From Bacillota bacterium (GTDB lineage Bacteria > Bacillota_E > RBS10-35 > JAJYVN01), in NCBI GenBank assembly GCA_021846605.1, contig JAJZWQ010000021.1, positions 1 to 28,272 of the forward strand: a stretch of 28,272 nt of DNA, in the 5' to 3' direction. Each line of letters opens with the position of its first letter. Position 1 is the stretch's first letter. Of the stretch, positions 1-7,182 are shown one piece after another. Under the pieces are notes generated by a model. It was not told the DNA's origin. It made no database searches and was given only the letters and a program-made list of their open reading frames with translations. Position numbers and translations under genes: made by a program.

Positions 1-330
1 TGTCCGGTAGGGTCTCCCCTGTTCCCAGGCCGACTGTGCGTATGTTCCGTCTCCCATACCCCGGAGGGTCACGGCGCTGCATTCACGAGTTCTTCACGCC
101 GTGCATGGCCTTCGCCCGACCGCACGAGGCTCGGCACCCCCACTTGATCGTGACGAGGCGGCAGAGTTCACTTTCGTTGCGGACCATACGCTCGCTCGCC
201 CTTGCGGACTTTGTCACGGCGCTTCAGCGTTGGGGTCTCCCCTCGCGCCGGCCGTCAGCTACTGGGCTGCTCGCTCGCTACCCAGGCGGGACTTCCACCC
301 GCAAGTCGGTCTGAGCTTGTCAGGGCACAC
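1..330 (-). mobile_element. Group II intron, 5' portion (domain I side), truncated by window edge
   Basis: Read on the minus strand from 330 downward, the sequence starts GTGTGCCCTGAC, matching the GUGYG 5' end of bacterial group II introns. It continues with short nested hairpins typical of intron domain I. One has the arms GCGGG/CCCGC around the loop TGGAAGT (about 291-307); another has CTGGG/CCCAG arms just after it. The far end (about 1-20) reads as an AACAGGGGAGACCCTACC stretch, like the leader before an intron-encoded maturase. The maturase, domain V and 3' splice site would lie outside the window. The short open frames here on the plus strand look like shadows of structured RNA. The assignment rests on recognising the intron-like 5' end and stems, not on an alignment; the class cannot be assigned. 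Confidence 0.62.
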
Positions 331-448
331 CACGGTCTCCGATCCAGAACGGCGGCTCCAGCCGTGGCGCCAAGGTTCAGCACCCCGACCGCTACCATCG
401 CATCTCGGCCGCCTTCTGTCAACCCGGTGGTTTGATCATCACCAGCTC
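331..448. other. 5' exon flank of the intron; no gene seen
   Basis: This is 118 bases between the stop of the coiled-coil gene and the inferred intron 5' end. It carries a small CGGC/GCCG hairpin (loop TGGA) on the minus strand about 25 bases before the intron boundary. I see no convincing reading frame. It is probably the 3' trailer of the rsmD-coaD operon and the insertion target of the intron. Confidence 0.4.
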
Positions 449-1039
449 CTAGCCGCGCCGGGTGGCCTGCTCGGGGCGTGGCGGGGCCGACGCCCGTACC
501 GGAGCGTGGTCGGCCTCCGTCTCCGGCAGGACGTCTTCGTCCTCGGCCGCCGCCGCTTGGCGCGCGCCCAGTTGTTCGCGCCCCTCCCGGATGGTCGTGA
601 GGGCACGCTGCACGCCGCCCTCCAGGCGCCCCATCACCTCGTCCACGTAGTCTCGGGCCGCCACGCGCATGTCGCGGCTCATCCGTCGCGCGTCCTCGAC
701 CACGCGTTCGGCCTCTTCGCGTGCCCGCTGCGTGATGACCGATTCCCGCGTCAGCCGCTCGGCGTAGGCCCGCGACTCGTTGATGATGGCATCGCCTTCC
801 TCCTGGGCCTGCTGGAGGATGCGGTCCCGCTCACGGTTGAGGCGCTGCGCCTGGTGCAGGGCTTCGGGGATGGTCTGGCGCAGGCGGTCCAGGATCTCAT
901 ACACCTCCTGCTCGCTGACCAGGAGCTTGCCTGTCAGCGGGATGCGGGAGGAGTCCGCCAGGAAGCCCTCCAGTTCATCCAACAGGCTCAGAAGGTCGTG
1001 GTCCTGCACGGCGCCATCCCTCTCCTGCTCACCGTTCAC
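449..1039 (-). CDS. Coiled-coil ATPase-like protein linked to coaD
   Basis: The product has 196 aa, is hydrophilic and has no membrane segment. Residues ~15-160 are highly charged helix with heptad-like spacing, rich in E, R, Q and A (for example LHQAQRLNRERDRILQQAQ), followed by a low-complexity Pro/Ala tail. Proteins of this look, often annotated 'ATPase' or ATP synthase B/H-subunit-like, commonly follow coaD in clostridial genomes; their function is unknown. The GTG start at 1039 overlaps the coaD stop in a GTGA, so translation is almost certainly coupled. It is the last gene of the rsmD-coaD operon before the intron. The coiled coil and the linkage are seen; any scaffolding or cell-envelope role is a guess. 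Confidence 0.8.
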   Translation of the reverse strand: MNGEQERDGAVQDHDLLSLLDELEGFLADSSRIPLTGKLLVSEQEVYEILDRLRQTIPEALHQAQRLNRERDRILQQAQEEGDAIINESRAYAERLTRESVITQRAREEAERVVEDARRMSRDMRVAARDYVDEVMGRLEGGVQRALTTIREGREQLGARQAAAAEDEDVLPETEADHAPVRASAPPRPEQATRRG

Positions 1040-1524
1040 TCGCCTTGCCGCCCGAACTTCTGCCGCAGGCGCGCGGCGACCGCCGCCGGCACGAGTTGCC
1101 CCACATCCCCGCCCCGGCTGGCCACCTCGCGGACGAGGGTGGAACTGAGATAGGAGTTCGCCGGCCGCGTCATCATGAAGAGCGTCTCCAGGTCCCCATA
1201 CAACTGCTTGTTCATCTCCGCCATCGCCATTTCGTATTCGAAATCGGAAACCGCCCGCAACCCCCGGACCACAACGGCGATCCCGTGTGCCCGGGCGTAA
1301 TCGACGAGCAGGCCGTCGCTGAAGTCGACCACCACGTTGGAGAGGTCCACGGTCACATCCCGCAACATCGCCACCCGTTCGGGCGGCGTGAACAGCGGGG
1401 ACTTGTCTCGTTGGACGAATACCGTCACATGCAACCGCTCAAACAACGCCGCCGCACGCGCGATCACATCGAGGTGCCCGTGCGTCACCGGGTCAAAGCT
1501 GCCAGGACACAGGGCTGCCTGCAA
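1036..1524 (-). CDS. coaD: Phosphopantetheine adenylyltransferase (CoaD)
   Basis: CoaD transfers AMP from ATP to 4'-phosphopantetheine, the penultimate step of coenzyme A synthesis, in the cytoplasm. The 162-aa product has the nucleotidyltransferase signature CPGSFDPVTHGHLD near residue 5, including the T/HxGH motif, and the C-terminal YLSSTLVREVA motif that binds ATP. Length matches the family (~160 aa). No ATG precedes the conserved start of the protein. I place the start at TTG 1524 because an AGGGGGAAGG Shine-Dalgarno lies just upstream and the protein then begins MQAALCPGSFD, as in other CoaDs. Longer versions of this frame would run into rsmD. It sits 20 bases after rsmD and overlaps the next gene by 4 bases. 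Confidence 0.95.
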   Translation of the reverse strand: MQAALCPGSFDPVTHGHLDVIARAAALFERLHVTVFVQRDKSPLFTPPERVAMLRDVTVDLSNVVVDFSDGLLVDYARAHGIAVVVRGLRAVSDFEYEMAMAEMNKQLYGDLETLFMMTRPANSYLSSTLVREVASRGGDVGQLVPAAVAARLRQKFGRQGE

Positions 1525-1544
1525 CCGCCTTCCCCCTGTGGCGA

Positions 1545-2117
1545 CTACCCGGGAACAAACATGGACACGCCGCTGGCTCCGTATGAGCGGCACCAGATGC
1601 GTGCCAAATTTCCGCTCCGCGCGGGCAACTCCTCCCGTCTGGCGTGCTGGACAACAACGAAAGCGGAGGCGGGCAGCCAGACGGCGTCCGCCAGGCTCGC
1701 CAGCACCCCCGCCGCCCCCGCGGCGAAGGGGGGGTCGGCCATCACCAATTGCGGCCGCAGTTCCTGCAGGGGGCCATCGCGCAGAAAGCGTTCGACCGGC
1801 CCCGCCACCACGTGCGCGCGGCCCTCCAGGCCCAGATCGGCCACGTTCGCCCGGAGCGCGCGCAGGGCCGCTGGGGCGCGTTCGACCAGCCACGCCTGGG
1901 CACACCCCCGGGAGAGCGCCTCGATCCCCAACGCGCCCGTGCCGGCGAACAGGTCCAGCGCGGTCCACTCCGCCAGCGGCAGCGCGGCCCCCGCGGAGAT
2001 GCGCGCCTCCAACGCGGCGAAGACGGCGCCGCGCACGAGGGCCGGGGTGGGACGCGTGTCGGTGCCGACGGGCGCCCGCAGGGCGCGCCCACCCAACGTG
2101 CCGCCAATGACGCGCAT
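1545..2117 (-). CDS. rsmD: 16S rRNA (guanine(966)-N2)-methyltransferase RsmD
   Basis: RsmD methylates N2 of G966 in 16S rRNA using S-adenosylmethionine. The 190-aa product begins MRVIGGTLGGRAL, the usual RsmD opening. It carries the SAM-binding motif DLFAGTGALGIEALSRG in the middle and the catalytic motif ADPPF (the N/DPPF of N6/N2 methyltransferases) towards the C terminus. Start ATG 2117 is supported by a GGAGGT ribosome site 7 bases upstream. It is the first gene of a minus-strand operon with coaD, a pairing common across Bacillota, and is divergent from gpr with only 63 bases between the start codons. Confidence 0.95.
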   Translation of the reverse strand: MRVIGGTLGGRALRAPVGTDTRPTPALVRGAVFAALEARISAGAALPLAEWTALDLFAGTGALGIEALSRGCAQAWLVERAPAALRALRANVADLGLEGRAHVVAGPVERFLRDGPLQELRPQLVMADPPFAAGAAGVLASLADAVWLPASAFVVVQHARREELPARSGNLARIWCRSYGASGVSMFVPG

Positions 2118-2130
2118 CGCTGGCACCTCC

Positions 2131-2161
2131 GCATATCCCCCCAGCCGGCGGGCACAAGCTA
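2131..2161 (+). promoter_or_regulatory. Candidate forespore-type promoter of gpr
   Basis: GCATA at 2131-2135 fits the GHATR -35 of sigma-G promoters. CAAGCTA at 2155-2161 matches CATNHTA at all but one position. The 19-base spacer is one base longer than usual. The expected start is about 10 bases before the ribosome site and 20 before the ATG of gpr, which in Bacillus is transcribed by sigma-F and sigma-G. This is a visual match only. Confidence 0.3.
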
Positions 2162-2180
2162 CCGCGGCAAGGGGGCGGCT

Positions 2181-3170
2181 ATGGGCACAGGGCAGGGTCT
2201 CCCCGGAGCGCCCAGTACAGACGTCTCGGTCCGCACCGACCTCGCGATCGAGCAACTGCTGGCCCGCGAGGACAGCGGACGGGGTGTCGCGGGCGTGGAC
2301 GTCGACGTCAAGCACCATGCCGGGGTGGAGATTTGCCGCGTGCACGTCACCGACACCCAGGGGGAGTCGGCGGTGGGCAAGCCCGTCGGCCACTACGTTA
2401 CACTGGACGCGCCCGCGTTGCTCGACCGAGACACCGGGGCGCAGGAAGCCACCGCGCGCCTGTTGGCGGCCGAACTCGGCCGGCTCTTGGGACTGACGGA
2501 TGAGGCCAAGGTGCTGGTGGTCGGCCTGGGGAACTGGAACGCCACGCCGGATGCCCTCGGTCCCAAGGTGGTCGGCCAGTTGCTGGTCACCCGCCACCTC
2601 CAGGGGCACGTCCCTGCGGACCTCGCCGGCAAGCTCCGCTCCCTGGCGGCGATCGCGCCCGGCGTGCTGGGGATCACGGGGATCGAGACGGGCGAGATCA
2701 TCCACGGCGTGGTGGACCGCATCCACCCCGACGCGGTGATCGCCGTGGACGCCCTGGCCTCGCGGAGCGTCGAGCGCATCCTGCGCACCATCCAGATCGC
2801 GGATACGGGGATCCACCCCGGCTCCGGAGTGGGCAACAACCGGGCCGAAATCGACAGCAAGTTCCTGGGGGTACCGGTCATCGCCGTCGGCGTCCCCACC
2901 GTGGTGCACGCCGCCACCATCGCCGCCGACACCATCGACCTCCTGGCCGAACACCTGGCGGGCCACCCGGGCCACGCGGGCATCGCCAAGCTGGCGCGGG
3001 AAGAGCGCCAGCAACTGATCGCCCAGGTCCTGCAGAGCGCCGTCGGGGACCTGATGGTCACCCCCAAGCAGATCGACGCCCTGGTCGACGACATGGCCAA
3101 GGTGCTGGCCGCAGGCATCAACGCCGCCATCCATCCCAAGGTAGCCGCACAGGAACTGCTGCTCGGATAG
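2181..3170 (+). CDS. gpr: Germination protease GPR (spore protease)
   Basis: GPR is made in the developing forespore as a zymogen and degrades the DNA-protecting small acid-soluble proteins at germination. The 329-aa product shows the family's hallmarks: an SVRTDLAIE segment near the N terminus, where the propeptide is removed; GVDVDVKH; LVVGLGNWNATPDALGPKVV; and the long conserved block GVGNNRAEIDSKFLGVPVIA. Length is slightly below the Bacillus enzyme (~370 aa). Start ATG 2181 directly follows a GGGGGCGG ribosome site. The gene is transcribed alone, divergent from rsmD, and is a firm marker of an endospore former. A forespore-type promoter is plausible just upstream. Confidence 0.96.
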   Translation: MGTGQGLPGAPSTDVSVRTDLAIEQLLAREDSGRGVAGVDVDVKHHAGVEICRVHVTDTQGESAVGKPVGHYVTLDAPALLDRDTGAQEATARLLAAELGRLLGLTDEAKVLVVGLGNWNATPDALGPKVVGQLLVTRHLQGHVPADLAGKLRSLAAIAPGVLGITGIETGEIIHGVVDRIHPDAVIAVDALASRSVERILRTIQIADTGIHPGSGVGNNRAEIDSKFLGVPVIAVGVPTVVHAATIAADTIDLLAEHLAGHPGHAGIAKLAREERQQLIAQVLQSAVGDLMVTPKQIDALVDDMAKVLAAGINAAIHPKVAAQELLLG

Positions 3171-3216
3171 GGCAGGCGCGGCGGCGCATCCAGCGCGCGG
3201 TCCGGACCGGCACCCC

Positions 3217-3235
3217 GGCGGGGAAGCGCCCCGCC
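3217..3235. terminator. Bidirectional hairpin between convergent genes
   Basis: Seven-base perfect arms GGCGGGG/CCCCGCC enclose a 5-base loop. The hairpin lies in the 65-base gap between the stops of gpr and the DUF4129 gene. There is no T-tract on either side, so it may end transcription inefficiently or simply protect both transcript ends. Confidence 0.45.
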
Positions 3236-4762
3236 CTACTCCCCCCCGAACAGGCGCGCCGACAGCCCGCCCAGCCGCCGCACCAGCCGGCCCACCGCGG
3301 CGCGCGCCCGTGTGGCCAGGGGTGCCTCCAGCGCGTGATCGCTGTACCGGGCCTCCTCGTAGGCCGCCGTCAGCGCGCGGGCGTGGGAGGCATCCGTGCC
3401 CAGGAACTCCTGGATCCGGTCGGCGTAGCCCGCCGGGGTTTCGGCGGTCGCCCGCGCGCGGCCGGCACTAGCCGCGCTACGCAAAAAGCGCCGATAGCTG
3501 GCCCGGATGACCCGGCGGGGGTCCATCAATCCGGCCAGGCCCGCGGCCGGCCGCTGACCACCGACCGCGGCCCCCGACCGTGGTCCGCGGGCCTCCCGCT
3601 CGGCGCGCAGGCGTTCCTCGCCCACCCCCTGCCAGCCCTCAAACCAGCGCCAGAAGGCCAGGATCTGCCGGATGGCGTCCCATAGGCGCTGCCAGAGGCT
3701 GCGCGTGTCCGCGCCGCGGCTCAGCCGGTTGCGCCAGTACCCGAACGCGATGACCACCAGAGCGGCGCCAAGGGCCACGAACGGGAGTACGCTGCGCACG
3801 AGCACACTGGTCAAGACCAGGTTGACCAGACGGGGCACCAGGCCCAGCACGTGGGACACGGCCCCGGCCTGATGCGGGGCGGGCGACGCCGCGGACGGCG
3901 TCGTCGCGCCCTGGAACCCGTTCGACCCCTCGTTCAGCAGCGGGGGCGGAGCGGCCCGGCCGGTCCCCGGGGCCGAGCGCCGGCCGGTCGGCGAGAGGAA
4001 CCAGGCCAGGGCCGCCTGGGGCAGCTTCAGGAAGCGCCGCGAGAAGACGGGCGGCAGGCCGGGGACCACCGCGGCCAGCACCACGATGACGGCCGCCATG
4101 ACGCCCACCCCCCGCCAGGCGCGCGCCCGGTCCACCCAGCTCCAGGAGAAGCCCCCTTCGGCGCTCACGCGCTGGGCCGCGTCCAGCTTGGCGCCGGTGA
4201 CGATCACCAGCCCGCCCGCGACCATCACGATCAGGGCCACGGTGGCCCCCCAGCCGGACAGCCGCGTCGCCGCCGCCCCGGACACCACCCAGGTCTCCAG
4301 CACGATGCGGCGCGTCTCCGGGCCCTGCCGCCCCCAGTCCCCGCCGCTGTATTCGTCCGGGCGCCGCACCGCCGGCGCCAGGTGGCCGCCGAGGGTCTCC
4401 CCCGCCCGTGCCGACAGGGCCAGGGCCATGGCCGTCAGGCCGGCGGAGATCCCGTGGTCCGCCCGGCTGGTCAACCCCACCGTCACGGCGAGCGCCAGGA
4501 TGACCAGCCCCACCACGGGGCGCCACCAGTCTGGCGGCCTGGCGGCCGCCAGCGCGAACGAGACGGCCAGCGAGAACTCGACGACGGCGACCAGCAGCGC
4601 CGCGCCCACGAACGCGGGCCCCAGGGGCGCGACCGTCGACGCGAAGTGGTTCCACGCCAGCCACAGCAGCGCGAACGCCCCGCCCAGCAAGAGGCACGCG
4701 CCGGGAAGCGCCCAGAGCCCGGATCCGGTCCCCCGCGGTCCCTCACTCGAAGGCGAGACCAT
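3236..4762 (-). CDS. DUF4129 multi-pass membrane protein
   Basis: The product has 508 aa. The N-terminal half contains several hydrophobic helices (about residues 17-40, 48-72, 82-98, 168-190 and 222-245). A Pro/Ser/Ala-rich linker and one further helix (~325-345) follow. The C-terminal cytoplasmic part carries the DUF4129 signature, with an RASYRRFL segment, an ETPAGYADRI segment and the closing AYEEARYSDH. In many bacteria DUF4129 is the tail of TgpA-type transglutaminase membrane proteins. I see no transglutaminase core here, so this is a reduced form. The ATG at 4762 lies inside the end of the DUF58 gene (20-base overlap), so the two are co-translated and probably work together. The function is unknown; a cell-envelope role is inferred from the partner. 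Confidence 0.8.
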   Translation of the reverse strand: MVSPSSEGPRGTGSGLWALPGACLLLGGAFALLWLAWNHFASTVAPLGPAFVGAALLVAVVEFSLAVSFALAAARPPDWWRPVVGLVILALAVTVGLTSRADHGISAGLTAMALALSARAGETLGGHLAPAVRRPDEYSGGDWGRQGPETRRIVLETWVVSGAAATRLSGWGATVALIVMVAGGLVIVTGAKLDAAQRVSAEGGFSWSWVDRARAWRGVGVMAAVIVVLAAVVPGLPPVFSRRFLKLPQAALAWFLSPTGRRSAPGTGRAAPPPLLNEGSNGFQGATTPSAASPAPHQAGAVSHVLGLVPRLVNLVLTSVLVRSVLPFVALGAALVVIAFGYWRNRLSRGADTRSLWQRLWDAIRQILAFWRWFEGWQGVGEERLRAEREARGPRSGAAVGGQRPAAGLAGLMDPRRVIRASYRRFLRSAASAGRARATAETPAGYADRIQEFLGTDASHARALTAAYEEARYSDHALEAPLATRARAAVGRLVRRLGGLSARLFGGE

Positions 4763-6017
4763 CGCGCGTGTGCACCTCCACGACGTCGGGCACCTGCCGG
4801 CTGCGCAACCCCTCGGGCCGGCCCATGCGGCGCTCGAAGACCAGCAGCGTCACCGGATGGCCGGAGGCCACCCACCCGCAGCACATCTGCCACAGTTCGG
4901 GGGTGTCGCGGGGGACGAGCGCGATCACGCGGGCCCCCCAGGGCAGGCGCCCCCCCTCCTGGCGCACGTACCCGACAAAGTCCCCACCCTCGGCGTGGCG
5001 CACGGCCGCCAGGATTTCGAGGATCCGCAGCGCGTGCCCGTGGTCGGACTTGGGGGGCAGCCGCAGCCAGGCGGGGGCGGTGGACGCCTCCGTGCCGTAC
5101 AGACTCTGCTCCACCAGCCGCCCCCAGGCCGCCAGGCCCACCGCGCGGCCCTGGCGCTGTTCGGCCCAGACCAGCGAACCGGCCAACTCCACCGCATACT
5201 CGGTCAGGTCGCGGCGCAGGTGCGGGTCCCAGTCCGGGCTGTTGAGGTCGAGGAACACCCATGTCAGGCTCTCCCGCACCGGGGGCAGTTCGCGCACCTG
5301 GAGTTCGCCCATGCGCGCCGACGCCTTCCAGGCGATGCTGTGCAGCGCATCGCCGCGCTGGTACGGGCGGACGCCCACCGGCAACTCGTCGCGGAACGGG
5401 CTTTGCGGCTGGCGGCGGGGACCCAGGGGCAGGCGACGCACGTTGGCCAGTTCGGGAAGCGGGGGCAGCGGCGGATAGACGACAAAACGCCGCCGGGACC
5501 GGACGTCGGCCACCTCTTCGGTCAGGCCGAACCAGTCGGACAGCACGACCCGCGTGTCTCCGATGCGGTACACGCCCCGGCGCAGTCCCGTGACCTGGAA
5601 GCGGTAGCGGTGGACCCCGTGGGGACCGATGGTCAACACGCGCCGGAAGACGCCGTGGACGCCCTCGGGCAGGCGCAGGTCCAACAGCACGAGCGGCACC
5701 GGCCACCGCGAGCGGTTGGCGACGGTCACCTCCACCCACGCCGTGGTCCCGGCGAAGCTGTGGTCGTCCAGCAGGCGGTAGGACAGCCCCAGACCGTTGC
5801 GCCCGGCGGCCACGGCCAAGCGGGAGTACCAGAGGGTGAGGCCCAGGACGATCAGCAGGAAGTCGGCGCCGCGACCGCCCAGGACGAACAGGAGGAGCAC
5901 CGCGACCAGGAGCGCCCGCGGCCACGTCAGGAAGATCCGTGTGCTGGCCTCCAGCGACACGTTGGCGCCCGTCGCGTCCGGGGCGACACCGCCGGACCAC
6001 TGGGCGCCCACGCCCAT
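4743..6017 (-). CDS. DUF58 domain protein
   Basis: The product has 424 aa. Two adjacent hydrophobic helices lie near residues 33-65. A beta-rich region follows, and then the DUF58 core containing the diagnostic stretch GVRPYQRGDALHSIAWKASA at about residue 215-235 and a von Willebrand-A-like fold after it (WVFLDLNS). DUF58 proteins usually travel with a MoxR AAA ATPase and a transglutaminase/DUF4129 protein. Here only the DUF4129 partner is present, directly downstream and overlapping. Start: ATG 6017 almost touches an AGGGGGG; the in-frame GTG at 6011 has better spacing and may be the true start. Function is not established for the family; membrane-anchored envelope assembly is the usual suggestion. 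Confidence 0.87.
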   Translation of the reverse strand: MGVGAQWSGGVAPDATGANVSLEASTRIFLTWPRALLVAVLLLFVLGGRGADFLLIVLGLTLWYSRLAVAAGRNGLGLSYRLLDDHSFAGTTAWVEVTVANRSRWPVPLVLLDLRLPEGVHGVFRRVLTIGPHGVHRYRFQVTGLRRGVYRIGDTRVVLSDWFGLTEEVADVRSRRRFVVYPPLPPLPELANVRRLPLGPRRQPQSPFRDELPVGVRPYQRGDALHSIAWKASARMGELQVRELPPVRESLTWVFLDLNSPDWDPHLRRDLTEYAVELAGSLVWAEQRQGRAVGLAAWGRLVEQSLYGTEASTAPAWLRLPPKSDHGHALRILEILAAVRHAEGGDFVGYVRQEGGRLPWGARVIALVPRDTPELWQMCCGWVASGHPVTLLVFERRMGRPEGLRSRQVPDVVEVHTRDGLAFE

Positions 6018-6062
6018 CCCCCCTGAACGGGCTCCTTCGGCATGGCGGACCGGGGTCCTCGT

Positions 6063-6674
6063 TCAGGGCAGCGGCACAAGGTGGGCGCGGTCGTTGTACC
6101 GCAGGATTTCGCGGTATCTGGCCTCCACCCGCACGTGGTGCACCGCCGCGTTGTCTTGGTGCAAACGCACGGCCGCTGGCGGCGGGATGCCCATCCAGTG
6201 CCGCATCACGTACGCGTTGATGTTCCCGTGGCCGATGACGGCCAGGCGCCCCAGGCGGGCACCGGTGAGGACCAGCCGCGCGGCCAGGCGCGCGGCCCGG
6301 GCGGCGGCCTCCTGCGGCGTCTCGTCGCCCGGAAAGCCGGGCCAGTGGAGTTCGGCCGCGAAGGTCGCCGCGGGAAAGCGCCCCTGCAGCACGGCGACGG
6401 CCGCACCATCACCGGGATGCGCCCGGTGCGCCTCGGCCAGGTCGCCCCACACCATCCAGGGAATGCCCGTCGCCAACGCGAGCGGCTCGGCGGTGGCCAG
6501 GGAGCGGACCAACGGGCTGGAGAGCACCATCGCCGGCCGGAGGGCCGCCAGGTGGCGGCCCAGGCACTCGGCTTGGCGCCGGCCCAGGGCCGTCAGTTCG
6601 GGATCCGGCTGGTGCGCCGACTCGGGCAGGGGGTTGTTGGCGGATTCCCCGTGCCGCGCCAGGAAGATCTCCAT
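6063..6674 (-). CDS. Histidine phosphatase family protein (phosphoglycerate mutase-like)
   Basis: The product has 203 aa. It opens with MEIFLARHGESANN, the RHG motif whose histidine becomes phosphorylated, and carries the second catalytic histidine in VIGHGNINAYVM near residue 155. An SSPLVRSLATAEPLA segment (~residue 54) supplies the conserved arginine. The family covers phosphoglycerate mutases, alpha-ribazole phosphatase (CobC) and various sugar or nucleotide phosphatases, and the substrate cannot be told from sequence. The start is well supported by GGGGGAGG just upstream. It is followed at close range by the DUF58 gene and preceded by the HesB-like gene, so it may belong to one minus-strand transcript. 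Confidence 0.88.
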   Translation of the reverse strand: MEIFLARHGESANNPLPESAHQPDPELTALGRRQAECLGRHLAALRPAMVLSSPLVRSLATAEPLALATGIPWMVWGDLAEAHRAHPGDGAAVAVLQGRFPAATFAAELHWPGFPGDETPQEAAARAARLAARLVLTGARLGRLAVIGHGNINAYVMRHWMGIPPPAAVRLHQDNAAVHHVRVEARYREILRYNDRAHLVPLP

Positions 6675-6717
6675 GTTCCTCCCCCACCCCCGAAGGCCGC
6701 CGGTTCGGCGGACACGC

Positions 6718-6999
6718 TCAGACCTGTTCCAGCTCCAGCCACGCGCCGAAGCGCCCCCGACCGACGCCGATGCGGAAGCTACCGCTCAGCGTGCTGGCGA
6801 TGGCGAACGGCAGGCCCTCCACCTCCACCAGGGTGTCTCCGGGTTCAGGAGCGCCCGGCGCCGCCACCGGCCGCCGTAAGCCGCAACTGCCGATACCGAT
6901 GCGGATGAGCGGCGCCCGCCGGCCGTCCAGCCCCACCGCCTCCAACAGCGAACGGCATTCCTCGACCGCCTCCGGCGTCAACGTCACGCGGCTCTCCAC
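6718..6999 (-). CDS. HesB/IscA-like small protein (HesB-like (seleno)protein family, Cys form)
   Basis: The product has 93 aa. The pattern is that of the A-type Fe-S carrier fold: VTLTPEAVEECRSLLEA, then RIGIGSCGL, then DTLVEVEGLPFAIAS and a C-terminal FGAWLELE. Canonical IscA/HesB proteins have three ligand cysteines, including a C-terminal CxC, which is absent. The length and the single Cys in GIGSCG resemble the HesB-like (seleno)protein subfamily, where this position is Sec in some members. The start is GTG 6999 with a GGGAGA upstream. The role is unknown; a redox or metal-related function is inferred. It lies just upstream of the phosphatase gene and divergent from the dehydrogenase gene. 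Confidence 0.7.
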   Translation of the reverse strand: MESRVTLTPEAVEECRSLLEAVGLDGRRAPLIRIGIGSCGLRRPVAAPGAPEPGDTLVEVEGLPFAIASTLSGSFRIGVGRGRFGAWLELEQV

Positions 7000-7182
7000 G
7001 GATCTCCCTCTCCCCCGGTACCGGCTCGCCCGGACCCATGATCGGGTGGGCGCGCGCGGAATGCAACCGTCGGCAGGGCTCCGGCCGTTGGGGGCAAACC
7101 TTGTGACAAGCGCGCGGATGGGCCACCCGGAAATCGGGGCGGACAGCCCCTCGGGGGCGACCGGGCGCAGGGAGGGATCAGG

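Noticed and set aside
36..435. Short plus-strand reading frames at the left end
   Set aside because: They have no ribosome sites or recognisable products and overlap the intron-like structured sequence, so they look like shadows of RNA on the other strand.
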